Positions 37,068 through 48,540 of a stretch of DNA of 64,000 bases are shown here, in pieces; the stretch's first letter is position 1, and each line of letters starts with the position of its first letter. The DNA lies in contig CM060344.1 of NCBI GenBank assembly GCA_030674155.1, forward strand, positions 23,114,389 to 23,178,388, read 5' to 3'. A program made the position numbers and the translations under genes. Below the pieces are notes generated by a model. The model did no database searches. It saw only the letters and a list, made by a program, of their open reading frames with translations, and was not told the origin of the DNA. This DNA is from Stramonita haemastoma (lineage: Eukaryota > Mollusca > Gastropoda > Neogastropoda > Muricidae).

Positions 37068-37206
37068 GGGAGGGAGGGAGGGAGGGAGGGAGGGAGGAGG
37101 GAGAAAAGAGAGGAGAGAGAGAGAGGGGAGAGAGGAGAGAGGAGGAGAGAGAGAGAGAGGAGGAGAGAGGGGAGGAGAGAGGAGAGAGAGAGAGAGAGAG
37201 AGAGTA
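37068..37206. repeat. (GGGA)n/(GA)n microsatellite
   Basis: Seven or so GGGA steps are followed by GA repeats with GGA interruptions. Confidence 0.93.
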
Positions 37207-37364
37207 TTAATGTTATGTATTCTTTTACCTTTTAGAAAACGCACAATTGTTATGGATGTGTTAGCCGTATGTCAAAGCGCTTTCCTCGCATTAACTGCTG
37301 ACCTTTTCTTTGGTCCAGGCCAACTACTACTGCTTCTGCAATTACTAACTATTTTTTTCATTTA

Positions 37365-37555
37365 TATGAAGAAGAAGAAGGAAGAAGAAGAAGAGGGAAG
37401 AAAAGAAGGAAGAAGAAGAGAAGGAGAAAAGGAAACGAAGAAGAAAAGAAGAAAGAAGAAGAACAGAGAAGAACAAAAAGAAAAGAGAACAAGAAAAACA
37501 AGGAACAAGAAGAACAAGAACAAGAACAAGAACAAGAACAAGAAAAGAAGAATCG
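37365..37555. repeat. (GAA)n and (AAGAAC)n simple repeat
   Basis: Purine-only stretch of GAA/AAG variants, ending in about five AAGAAC steps. An upstream short open frame (37243-37365) is mentioned in findings. Confidence 0.9.
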
Positions 37556-38655
37556 TGGTAATAATAATGCACCTTAATTACTCTATGTCTCTCGATATTA
37601 ACTTCCTGCTTCATTTGATGTCTTGCCTAGCTTCATATAAAGATATATATTACTACAATAAACTGCAGGTGAGATTTTGTTCATTTAAGGGCCTACAGGT
37701 ACAAGTAAAAAAAACTTTAATAGTATGGTGATGATTTCTAATTGTAATAATTCAGAAATCATTGGTACCAGCTTTAATCTTGACAGTACTTGACAAATCA
37801 GAGGGACATTCTATCAACTTTCATAACTTGTATTCACGCTTGCTGGTGCTTTATTTTCATTTATGTATAGGCTACAGGGATGCAAAATATCAAAAATGCA
37901 CCATAAAGGTGTGAAAGTTTTCTCTTTTTTTTGGTAAGTTATGGAACATAACATTCAACATAATCTAAGACTTCACAGTGGTACAACGAAAACCAAAAGC
38001 AAAAGTGAAGAAAACATCGCATGTGCACTTACCTCTGTGAGGTCTTGATACGTGTAACAGTCACGACGTCAGAGACAGGGCCAGAGAACTAAGATGACCC
38101 ACATGACTTCTGACATCTATGCTAAGACTTTTAAGGAATCAGGGCGAGAAGGGAGAGACCCGGAAGGTCGAGCAAATGCTTGAACAAAGTCTGAGGGCTG
38201 GATGTGTCCTTTCCCCTTCAGCACTGTGTGCAAGGGTTTTGCTGGCTGTGCCAGTTTAGGACACCAACCCCAATGTCGACGCCTAGTCTACCAATCTGTG
38301 TGATCACACAGTAAGGTTCAAAGGCTCCTGATGAAGTTCTGAAATCTGCGATCATTGAGCCTTACATAAAACTCCAGGGACGAATGATTTGAGCTTTGGA
38401 AATGTGAAAGACTGAGGTACATTTGTGGGACAGTATGCACACACACTTGACAGGTTGTACTCAGTACAAACATACCTGTGAAGTACGCATGGTAGCGGTT
38501 TTTATGGCAGGTGGCTTTGCATTTCTTACCTTTCACATGCTGCTGCATGTCGAATATCAGATGTCCACGAGACCCCAGTCCTTACTGCTCTCACTGCATT
38601 TGATCTCTGAATTGTTTCAGCCTAGTGGGAGCTGATCCTAGATTCCTGGGCAACA
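37556..38655. other. No gene seen
   Basis: About 1.1 kb of mixed sequence. Short frames on both strands lack domains. No repeat homology to the rest of the window is apparent. Confidence 0.5.
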
Positions 38656-38669
38656 ATGCTAGGCTCTGC

Positions 38670-39340
38670 ATCGGATTTGCTCTTCAGGGGCATGTCTTTC
38701 AGGAGCGTGCCTTCAGGGGCTTATTCTTCAGGAGTTTGCCCTTCAGGGGGTGGTTTTTCAGGAGTGTGCCCTTCAGGGGGTTGTCTTTCAGGAGCATGCC
38801 TTCGGGGCTTTCTTCAGGGTGTGCCCTTAGGGGTTGTCTTCAGGAGTGTGCCCTTCAGGGGCTGGTCTTCTAGGAGTGTGCCCTTCAGGGGCTGGTTGGT
38901 TTTGCCCTTGGGGCTTTTTGATTGGTTGCCCTTCAGGGGCTTGTTTTGCTGTTTTTTGTTTCCTTCAGGGGCTTGTTTTGATGCATGTTTTTGCCCTTCA
39001 GGGGCTGTTTTGCATGTTTCTGCCCTTCAGGGGCCTGTTTCTGCATGCAGGATGCTGCCCTTCAGGGGCCTGTTTTGCATGCAGGGTTTTGCCCTTCAGG
39101 GGCCTGTTTTGAATGTTTTTGCCCTTCAGGGGCCTGTTTTGCATGTTTCTGCCCTTCAGGGGCCTGTTTGATGCAGGTCTGCCCTTCAGGGGCCTGTTTT
39201 TGTTTGCTTCAGGGCTTTTGCTTGAGGGGCTGTCTTTGATGTTTTTTCAGGAGGCCATTTGGTTTTCACGACTTTCTAGGGACTTCTACCGAGTATACTG
39301 CCCTTCAGAAGTTCGACCCTTCAGGGCTGTGTTCAAGCAT
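38670..39340. repeat. CCTTCAGGGG minisatellite
   Basis: About twenty occurrences of gcccttcaggggc or close variants are spaced 25-40 bases. The left part uses ttcaggagtgtgcccttcag, the right part cttcaggggcctgttttgca. Long plus-strand frames (for example 38656-39171) are leucine/phenylalanine/glycine repeats created by the array. Confidence 0.92.
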
Positions 39341-39690
39341 TGCTCCTTGTCTCCGGTTATTACCCGTCCTCCTATCGGTCTTACATAAGTCAGGTTAAGT
39401 CATGTGGGTGAGGACAAGTCACTGGGCCCTGTGCTCCAGCATCGTGCTGCTGGTGTCTTCACAGCCTGCAGTGGACAGGTCCAGGAGGAGTGGGGAAAGA
39501 CCTGGTGGAAAAAACATGAGCAACTGGCTACTACAGATCTATAGCACAATACCATGGCAAAAACTGTGAGCGGTGCTCAAAGCTTTGTTTTTTAATTATG
39601 GGTTTTCATTACTTTACTTTGTTCCATGATCCTGTCTTTTCATCATCTCTTTCGGCAGATCCTTTAGAAATAATTATGAAAAAAAAGTCT
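39341..39690. other. No gene seen
   Basis: Mixed sequence between the minisatellite and a SINE fragment. No feature is recognised. Confidence 0.5.
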
Positions 39691-39694
39691 TCTG

Positions 39695-39805
39695 GCGTGC
39701 GTGCAAGAGTCCTACCAAAAGGTCTTCTGACATGTGTTCAACATGTTCTGCACACGTTCGCACACAGAACCTGGGTTCAGAGTCTTGTCTGAAGAACTTA
39801 CAGGG
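39695..39805 (-). mobile_element. tRNA-SINE, degraded inverted fragment
   Basis: Complement of the SINE body is visible as aacatgttctgcacacgttc followed by gcacacagaacctgggttca and gagtcttgtctgaagaac. It is strongly diverged. Confidence 0.6.
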
Positions 39806-40235
39806 TATGAAGTTCGAACAATATTTTTTTGTTGCATCTTCTGTGACGTTTCAGTCCTACTGTTCCCGCCCTGCTAATTTCAATCTTTCCGCCACAGCCA
39901 TGCAAAGACATGTGTGGCATTTTCAGGGTCAAAAGTCCATAGGGAGACTATCAACGTCAGGCCGCCATGGGGCCACCAGCCAGAGGGGCAAGAAAAAAAA
40001 TATCACTGTTGCCGGGGAAAAGTTTGATACTAGTCTATGGCAAATTTCATGGTCAATACCTTGTGGATGCTTTTGAAGTTGGTTTTACCATTAAAAAAAT
40101 CTACTGAAGGGAAATGCATTAGCATGTATTATAGATGCCCCTCCCACAGTCGAAACCAATTTTTAGTGAAAAAATACTTTGATCTATACATTTCCTAGTA
40201 CTATAGCTCTTGAAAATTGAGTTTAATTCTATTTC
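39806..40235. other. No gene seen
   Basis: Mixed sequence with no recognised feature. Confidence 0.45.
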
Positions 40236-40480
40236 CAGTCACAGCATATTTATCTGCGTGAAATTTGGGCTTCTCTCCCAGGAGGGAGAGAGTGCGTTGC
40301 CACAAAAAGCAGTGCCATTCATTAAAAAATAAAAAGGTCCTGCTTTTAAATGTATCTGCTTCCCATTAGAATGCCTTTTTCTACAGAATTTTGATAGAGA
40401 ACACTTTCCTGGTGTCATGGGTTCTTTTACTTGCTCTGAATGCGTGTTGCATGCAAGACCTTGTTCACTATTTGATCCGA
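40236..40480 (-). mobile_element. Second SINE-like family, inverted copy
   Basis: Complement landmarks are cacagcatatttatctgcgt, ttctctcccaggagggagag, gttgccacaaaaagcagtgc, cttttctacagaattttgat-like sequence and catgggttcttttacttgc. It is diverged from the copy at 26655. Confidence 0.7.
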
Positions 40481-40844
40481 AAGACGTGCACACAGATCAC
40501 CACTCACAGTCTAGTGGATGGGGTAAATTTTCGGCAAAAACGGGGATAAAACGCAAGAACACTGATCCCCCCAATTACCAGTAATGGACAACAATGACAT
40601 CATCGATAGAAGCGATAATATAAGATTCAAATCCTCCAGTCTTTAACACATGAATAATGACACGCAACTTTATTGTATTAAAATATCGATTATTTATTTA
40701 TTTATTTACTTATTGTCCATATTTTTCTCTCAAGAAAAGGCCAAGCACAACTCATAAATTTAGAGTCAAGCAATTCTAAACTCGTTGACAACAAATGTTT
40801 AATATCAGCAAGTGTGGATAGACTTTAAAATAATCTACAACAAC

Positions 40845-41035
40845 AACACGTTAAAACTGTTCCGCCTTTGGGAAGAGTTGGCCATTCTGTGCCCGTAGGA
40901 ACGGATGATATTTTTTTTAGAACCGCACGCCCATAGGTGTTGTGTTTAGACATAATTCTTGATCTCGGAATGCGGCTACCTTAACGGTGGGTAAAAACGG
41001 TGGCTTACACAAAATCTCAACTTCAGTGAACCTTG
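40845..41035 (+). mobile_element. tRNA-SINE, 3' variant, truncated
   Basis: Begins acacgttaaaactgttccgc, then ggaagagttggccattctgt. After the body it carries a different 3' part (ttgtgtttagacataattct, tcggaatgcggctaccttaa, gggtaaaaacggtggc) shared with 63455-63720. This marks a second 3' subtype of the family. Confidence 0.75.
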
Positions 41036-41189
41036 GAGCACTAGCGGGAGAAGGAAAACAATGATAGATGTTAAAATTCACAAACATTTAGACAACAGGC
41101 AAAATAAAAACATTACTCCATCTATCCTTATTGTCAGTTCTGTTGTGAAAACATCAAAACTGCCCTGCAAAAACTTTCAGCAAGAAATA

Positions 41190-41315
41190 TTTATTTTATT
41201 TTATTTTATTTATACCACTTTATGTCACAGCAGATTTCTGTGCCTGAAAGTCGGGCTGCTCTCCCCGGGAGAGCGCGTCGCCACATGTGCAGCGTCTACC
41301 CATTATTTTTTTTCT
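41190..41315 (-). mobile_element. Second SINE-like family, inverted truncated copy
   Basis: The (TTTTA)n tail complement at 41193-41215 is followed by gtcacagcagatttctgtgc and gctgctctccccgggagagc, then gtcgccacatgtgcagcgtc. It is truncated where a tRNA-SINE begins. Confidence 0.8.
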
Positions 41316-41530
41316 CAGGGATGGTGTCTAAACACGACACCTGTGTGCATGCTGGGTTTTTTTTTTATATTTTGTCATCCCTCCTACCGGCACACGATGG
41401 CCTGCTCTTCCAAAAGGCGGAACGTGGTTTTAACGTGTGTGCAAGATGTTCTGCGTGCGTTCACACACTGGGCCTCGGTTTATAGTCTCATCCGAATGAC
41501 TTTGACATTCAGTTCGATGCATGAACATGT
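41316..41530 (-). mobile_element. tRNA-SINE, inverted, 3' variant
   Basis: Complement landmarks are ggtgtctaaacacgacacct (3' variant), gcacacgatggcctgctctt, gcaagatgttctgcgtgcgt and gcctcggtttatagtctcat. It lacks the tRNA-like head. Confidence 0.8.
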
Positions 41531-41822
41531 CTTAAAAACAAGATGTCTATTTGCACCTGTGGGTGTAAGGATGCCTGCCTACCTTTAAATATAAAGATCG
41601 TGTATCCAAAACATCTTTCTTTTTCCATTTCCCAATTCTACAGCTCTCTATTTGACAATATTGAAAAACCGGCTGTAAGAAGGAGGAGAGCATCTGAATA
41701 TCTTTCCCATTATAATAGGAGTAAGGGTTTAGCTTTCTCTAGGGAAGGGGTAGGGATGAGTTAGGGGTGGTGGGTGTGGTTAGATCTTTTAAATTCACAC
41801 TTAAAACTTTCCTTTTAGTGTC
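41531..41822. other. No gene seen
   Basis: Mixed sequence between a SINE and a TG microsatellite, with no feature recognised. Confidence 0.45.
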
Positions 41823-41835
41823 CTGTGTGTGTGTG

Positions 41836-41879
<44 letters not shown>

Positions 41880-41888
41880 TGTGTGTGT

Positions 41889-41928
<40 letters not shown>

Positions 41929-41930
41929 GA
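41823..41930. repeat. (TG)n microsatellite
   Basis: TG repeats with a few GTG interruptions. Confidence 0.95.
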
Positions 41931-42758
41931 AGGATGCCTATTGGTGACAGTACCAAACCATTTTGGTTCATGACAACTGTGCCCTCCAATTTGCAACACC
42001 ACAGAATAGGCCTGGTGGGTTTATGACACAACTAGACCACATCAGACTGTTAGTTAAGTGAATATTTGTGAATAATACACCAGATCACTCCTTGCCTTCA
42101 AGAGCAGCATTTCTCGGCTGTAGTTGTCAAGACATTTACAAAAGCAGGTTTTTCCACCCAAGTTCTAATACAAATATCAATCAATACTTTACGGTCTTGT
42201 TACTAAGTAGCTACTTCTAACTAAAAAGTTACTTACCAGTACTGCTCTCCTTCATAGTCTTTAAAAAAAAAAGAAGACAAAAGCCCAAACGTGATGTTGA
42301 TGTTCAGAATCCCACACATCTTGTTTTTCCAGCTGGTCAAGTGGTCCACACTGCATGCAGATGTCAGGCGGTTTGAAATGGCAAAGAAAAAAAAGAAAAA
42401 AGAAAAATCACATCAACTCACCTCACCTACCTCCACAGAGACATGATTTGCACGTGTAGTGTTGTGTCCCTAAATGTGTTTACTGTCCCATAACTGAAGT
42501 CAGACCTTCAAGTGCAAAACAACCCCAACCTGGTCTAAATGAAACTGGAAATTATTTCTAAACTGCCGAGCACACCGCTTTCTGTCAATACGCTTGAAAA
42601 CGACTCAAAATGATAGCCATAAAAAGATACTATCTAGACAAAAGATCAAACTCAAAACGAGTGCCAGACTTCCTGACTTTCCGAGTAAACTCTGTTGTTC
42701 TATTGATAGGCACGCTCCTAAAGAGAATGTCAGAATCAGATTCCTTTGTTTAGCATAT
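41931..42758. other. No gene seen
   Basis: About 830 bases of mixed sequence. No domain, RNA gene or repeat homology is recognised. Confidence 0.5.
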
Positions 42759-43693
42759 TGCAGCCTGTGTACTGACAGCTGTTCTGTAGTGCATCATATT
42801 GTACATTATTATCATTAATATTATGTGTAATACTATTTATTGTTGTGTACACTGTGTCAGCTTTCATTCTGACAGATTTTGCTATATTCAAGGCAGGCTG
42901 CCCTCTTCGAGGCTGTGGTGTCGCCACAAGACAGCGCCATGCAGATCAAAGATGATAGTAAAGTGTGTATGAATACTGTAGAGCACTCTCATGATGCCGT
43001 GGGCTCTGTTACTGCGCAAAAGTTGGGGTAGGACGAGACTCAAACAGGCCTTTTCGTCACATCTCGATATGCGCCATATTCTTGGGTTGTGCATGCGAGT
43101 GTGCATAAGTGCACGCGCTAGTTTTTGTGCGGGATTTTTTTTTTGTTTGTGCGTGTGGTGACGGTACTGCACTGTGCTGTGCGGTGGTGCATCATATAGT
43201 ACACTATCATTAATATTATGTGTAATACTATGTATTGTTGCGTACACTGTACCAGTTTTCGTCCCACAGACTTCGTATATTGAGCTAGCTGCCTCCTTTG
43301 GGGCTGTGGTCTCGCCACAAGACCAGTGCCATGCATATGAAAGATGCTAGGAAAGTGTGTATGCATACAGTACAGCACCCTCTTGTCATATCTCGAAATA
43401 CGCTTTATTCCGAGGGAGTAGGGCGTGGGGTATGCACGCCCATGCTTGCATGGGATGTGTTTGCGTATTTTTGTGCGTGTGCATGTGGCGGTGGCCCTGC
43501 ACTTAGCCCTGGTGCATCATAACCATTGTATATTAGGACCCTATCAATGATATTCTATGTACTACTATGTATTATTGCGTACACTGCACCAGCTTTCGTT
43601 CGAACAAAATTTGCTATATTAAAGCCGGACTGCCCTCTTCTGGGCTGTGGTGTCACCACAAGACCGGTGCCACCCACATCAAAGAAGCTAGTA
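42759..43693 (+). repeat. Satellite subfamily, plus orientation, ~2.5 units
   Basis: Core landmarks at ~42920, 43312 and 43653. Units share the A/T-rich insert (attatcattaatattatgtg) and tgctatattcaag motif with 20986-22540, so this is the same subfamily. The third unit is interrupted by a SINE and resumes at 44055. Confidence 0.88.
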
Positions 43694-44054
43694 TATTATT
43701 ATATATATATTTTTTATTTTATTCTTTTATATCGAGGATAACAGAATAAGCAAGCATGTGCTTTTTTTCATCCGGTCCCGTGTGTATGCAGTTTTTGTAA
43801 ATATTGTCATCTGTTCCCACCGGCACACGATGGCCTACTCTTACGACAAGCGGAACAGGATTTAACGTGTGCGCAAGATGTTCTGCGTGCGTTCGCACAC
43901 GGGGCCTCGGTTTAAAGTCTCATCCGAAGGACTTTTGGGGAGAGTGGAGTCGGCACTGATGTTAACTCCAGGAGAAAAATTTCCTCGACCGGACTCGAAC
44001 CCGGGTCGTCAAATTGCCAGCGCAATGTTCTGACCACTAGGCTATCCGTCCCCG
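43694..44054 (-). mobile_element. tRNA-SINE, full-length, inserted in satellite
   Basis: The insertion interrupts aaagaagctagta|aagtgtgta of the satellite. The 5-bp duplication tagta lies at 43689-43693 and 44055-44059. A/T-rich tail complement at left (43694-43735). The head complement (ggactcgaacccgggtcgtc, box B; ccactaggctatccg, box A) is at 43991-44048. The intact empty-site sequence is seen in neighbouring units. Retroposition into the array is thus clear. Confidence 0.9.
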
Positions 44055-44194
44055 TAGTAAAGTGTGTAAGCGTGCAGTAAAGCACTCTTTTGGTGCCCTG
44101 GGCTCTGTTATTATGGAAAAGTCGGGGTAGGACGGAATTCAAACTGGCCCTTCGTCACATCTTCTCGAAATACGCCTTATTCTTGGTATGCATA
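44055..44194 (+). repeat. Satellite unit, remainder after SINE
   Basis: Continues the interrupted unit with tagtaaagtgtgtaagcgtg, ggaaaagtcggggtaggacg and cttattcttgg, then is truncated by a second SINE. Confidence 0.85.
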
Positions 44195-44520
44195 AAATTT
44201 AACAATTTGACGACACGGGTTCGATTCCGTTCGAGGGATTTTTCCCCTGAAGTTAACATCAGTGCTGACTCCACTCTCCCCAAAAGTCCTTCGGATGAGA
44301 CTATAAACCGAGGCCCAGTGTGCAAATGCACGCACAACATCTTGCGTACATGTTAAATCCTCTTCCGCTTTTCGTAAGAGTAGGCCATCGTGTGCCGGTA
44401 GGAACAGATGACAAGATTTACAAAACTGCATACACACGGGGACTGGATGGCAAAAAGCACATGAGTGCTTATTCCATTGTCCTCGGTATAAAAGAGTAAA
44501 TGAATATAAAAGAATAGAAA
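44195..44520 (+). mobile_element. tRNA-SINE, 5'-truncated within the head
   Basis: Starts at aatttgacgacacgggttcg (box B part of the head), then gttaacatcagtgctgactc, cctcttccgcttttcgtaag and attccattgtcctcgg, ending in an A-rich tail. Box A is absent. It lies 140 bases from an inverted copy, so a transcript through both could fold into a hairpin. Confidence 0.88.
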
Positions 44521-44909
<389 letters not shown>

Positions 44910-45400
44910 ATCATATACAAAATTCATTAAAAAAACAAAAAAAAAAACCCGGAATACATAAGAAAGCACCTGTGGGTTGTATGTATTTTGCATGTTTTCC
45001 TAGTTGAATTTTGATTGTGTCCATTTTATTATTTCTTTCTTGTATTGTCTGTCTGTCTTGTCCTGTACGAGTCTTTCTTCTCTGTATCGCCAGTTATTTG
45101 ATAAAGGTAGTGGACAGATGTACGACTCTCAGACTAACAGACACACTGATAGACAGGGAAGCAGCATATACTACACAAACCACACAACAAAAGGTGTGTG
45201 AGGACCAGTTTAAAATATATAAAAGAATTATAACTATGCTAGCGACATACAATTTTTAAAACACAGTTTTATCATGATATGTGTATGTTTGTCTATATGA
45301 ATATGCAGTAAGACTTTTGTGTTATAGGTCTGACTTGATATTCTTCCTTCCTTTTTCATGTTGCTCATATTTTTTTTTGTCTGACCATGACACTATCTGA
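44910..45400. other. No gene seen
   Basis: Mixed sequence. No domain or repeat is recognised. Confidence 0.45.
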
Positions 45401-45490
45401 GTTTGGTGGTGTGTGGTGGTTGTTGTTGGTGGTGGTGGTTGGTGGTAGGTGGTGGTGGTGGTGTGGTGTGGTGTGGTGGTGGTGTGTGGA
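45401..45490. repeat. (GGT)n-type simple repeat
   Basis: Irregular GGT/TGG/GTGTGG steps on the plus strand. Confidence 0.88.
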
Positions 45491-45594
45491 CCTGAGTGTT
45501 TTCTCTTTTTTTGTTTTTCAACCAGTTTCTTCTTAAGAATAGAAATACATACCAAGAATTTGGTATTGAAAAAGGCTGCTTTTAGTGTGGTTTC

Positions 45595-45746
45595 TTATCA
45601 CTATCTATCTATCTATCATATTATCTATCATATCTATCTTCTATTATTATCTATCTATCTATCTATTCTATTATCTATCTATCTATCTATCTATCATTAT
45701 CTTCTATCTTCTCTATCTTCTTCTTCTTCTTCTATTATCTGTTTCT

Positions 45747-45779
<33 letters not shown>

Positions 45780-45908
45780 TGTCTGATCTATCTATGTTGA
45801 TGTATGTTTATGTATGTTATGTATGTTGTTGTCATGTTGTTGTATTGTTTATGTAGGGTGTATGTATGTATGTATGTATGTATGTATGTATGTATGTATG
45901 TATGTATG

Positions 45909-45956
<48 letters not shown>

Positions 45957-46115
45957 ATGATTGTCATGTCATGTTGCATGTATGATGTATGCATGTATGT
46001 ATGTATGTATGTATGTATGTATGTATGTATGTATGATGTATGTATGTTTATGTATTATGTATGTATGTATGGTATGTATGTATGTATTAGTATGTATGTA
46101 TGTATGTATGTATGT
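45595..46115. repeat. Tetranucleotide cluster: (ATCT)n, (TATG)n, (GTCT)n
   Basis: ATCT steps (45598-45795) are followed by TATG (about 45855-45909), GTCT (45910-45955) and TATG again (45980-46112). It runs directly into an inverted satellite block at ~46116. Confidence 0.95.
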
Positions 46116-47308
46116 TATAAACATACATGCACGCACACAAACAAACACACTGACAAACACCTGCGCATGCGCGCGTGCGCGCACGCATACCCACCCTCGG
46201 CCAAAAAGATGCGGTTTTGGGTAAAGACGGGACCCAAAGAGTCGTTTTCAGGCCCGTCCTACCCCAACTTTTGCACGGTTAGAGACCCCAAGGCACCAAG
46301 ACAATATGGCACTGTATGCATACACCCTATCCTGCAGTTTTCCAGGTGTGTGGCGCTGGACTCGTGGCGATTCCGCGGCCCTCAAGAGCTGAGAAAGCTA
46401 GTTTCTTGCAAGGAAATCTGCTACGGAGTACGCAACAAAAACCAAGCAGGGCGCACAATAATAAAGCCAATATACAGCAATATCATGCACCAAAGCCAAG
46501 TGCAGGGTCCCCTCCACATACACGCACACAGCAAACACACTGACAACACCTGCGCGCGCGCACGTGCGCGCAAGCATACCCAGCCCCCGGCCAAAAAGGT
46601 GCGGTTTGGGGCAAGGACTGGACCCAAAGAGTCGTTTTCAGGCCCGTCCTACCCCAACTTTTGCACGGTTACAGACCCCAAGGCACCAAGACAATAATTA
46701 TGGCACTGTATGCATACACCCTATCCTGCAGTTTTCCAGGTGTATGGCGCGGACTCGTGGCGACTTCGCGGCCTCAAGAGCTGAGAAGGCTAGTTTCTTG
46801 CAAGGAAATCTGCTACGGTGTACGCAACAAAAACCAAGCAGGGCGCACAAAATAATGACAATATACAGCAAATCATGCACCACAGCTAAGTGCAGGGTCC
46901 CCTCCATATGCGTGTACACAAACAAACACACTGACAAACACCTGTGCGCGCACGCGTGCGCGCACGCATACCCCCTCGGCCAAAAAGGTGCCGTTTGGGG
47001 CAAAGAGGGGACCCAAAGAGTCGTTTTCAGGCCTGTCCTACCCCAACTTTTGCACGGTTGCAGACCCCAAGGCACCAAGACAATATGGCACTGTATGCAT
47101 ACACCCTCTCCTACCATTTTCCATGTGTGTGGCGTCGGACTCGTGGCGAATCCGCGACCTCAAGAGCTGAGAAAGCTAGTTCCTTGCAAGGAAATCTGCT
47201 AAGGTGTATGCAACAAAAACCAAGCAGGGTGCACGATAATAATGACAATACACATGTGTAGCAATATCATGCACCACAGCCAAATGCAGGGTCCCCTCCA
47301 CATGCGTG
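46116..47308 (-). repeat. Satellite block, inverted, three units
   Basis: Core complements at ~46362, 46756 and 47142 (ctcgtggcga) give 394- and 386-bp spacing. This subfamily reads cttttgcacggttagagacc and tttcttgcaaggaaatctgc. It keeps the CG tract, the gcaccaagacaatatggcac module and tgcatacaccc. Confidence 0.9.
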
Positions 47309-48540
47309 CACACATCTATGCGTACACTGTACCACGCTTCCTCGCGCGCGCTCGCTGGTGTTTATAGGTGCGTTCGTTTGTGTGCGCGCGTGTGTCAGAG
47401 ACCCGGCAGTTTCCTGTGCTGCATCGCATTGTATGAAATTATTATTCCATGTGTGTTCTGGGGGTCATCTATGCGTACAGTGTACCACGCTTCCTCCCGA
47501 CAAACTTGGTCCCGTCACAGCGGGGTTGCCATTTTCGGGGCAGCGGTTGTCGCCACAAAACCGGCGCCACACACATCAAAAATGGCTGTAAAAGTTGTAT
47601 GCATAGCGTAGGGCACGGTCTTTGTACCGTGGGTTCTGCAACTGTGCAAAAGTGCGGGTGGCAGCGGCCCGAAACCGGCGTTTCGTCCCATCTTTTGCGC
47701 CTTCTTCAGCTTATGCATACGGAAGTGTGTATGCGTGCACGCGTGCACGCTCTCGCTGGTGTTTGTAGGTGCGTTTGTTTGTGTGCGTTCGTGTGGCAGA
47801 GACCCTGCACTTTGCTGTGCTGCATCAAATTGTATGAAATTATTATTCCATGTGTGTTCTGGGGGTCATCTATGCGTACACTGTACCACGCTTCCTCCGA
47901 CAAACTTGGCCTCGTCAAGGCGGGAATGCCATCTTCGGGGCAGCGGTGTCGCCACAATTCCGGCGCCACACACATCGCAAAATGGTTGTAAAGGTTGTAT
48001 GCATAGCGTAGGGCATGGTCTTGGTGCCGTTGGCTCTGTAACTGTGCAAACGTGCGGGTAGCAGGGGCCCCAAACCAGCGTTTCGTCACATCTTTTGCGC
48101 CTACATCAGCTTATCCATAGCGGGGGGGGGGGGGGGGGGGGGGGGTTATATGCATGCGTGTGTGCGCGTGCTCGCTGGTGTTTGTAAGTGCGTTTGTTTG
48201 TGTGCGCAGTGTGGCGGAGACCTGCACTTTGCTGTGGTGCATCGCATTGTATGAAATTATTGTTTCATGTGTGTTCTGGGGTCATCTATGCGTACAGTGT
48301 ACCACGCTTCCTCCGACAAACTTGGCCCCGTCAAGCGGGGTTGCCATCTTCGGGGCAGCGGTGTCGCCACATTTCCGGCGCACACACATCAAAATGGTTG
48401 TAAAGGTTGTATGCATAGCGTAGGGCATGGTCTTGATGCCTCGGGCTCTGTAACTGTGCAAAGTGCGGGTGGCAGGGGCCCGAAATCGGCGCTTTGTCAC
48501 GTCTTTCGGGGTGTAAGCGTCCGCACGTGCGCGCGCTCGC
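47309..48540 (+). repeat. Satellite subfamily, plus orientation, three units
   Basis: Core landmarks at ~47548, 47948 and 48361 (400- and 413-bp spacing). Units share gaaattattattccatgtgt and tctatgcgtacactgtacca, unlike the other blocks, but keep tcgccacaa...ggcgccacacacatcaaaaatgg and the CG tract. The first unit is truncated and joined at a CG tract (~47340). One unit carries a G24 run (48122-48145). Confidence 0.9.

Noticed and set aside
37210..37731. 173-codon lysine/glutamate-rich protein
   Set aside because: The bulk is a GAA/AAGAAC simple repeat. Only the first ~40 codons are worth a note, listed as a weak finding.
38656..39171. 171-codon frame with FRGLF repeats
   Set aside because: It is the CCTTCAGGGG minisatellite translated. 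The same array is open in other frames.
41061..41588. 175-codon plus-strand frame
   Set aside because: It runs through two inverted SINEs (second family and tRNA-SINE) and has no native coding signal.
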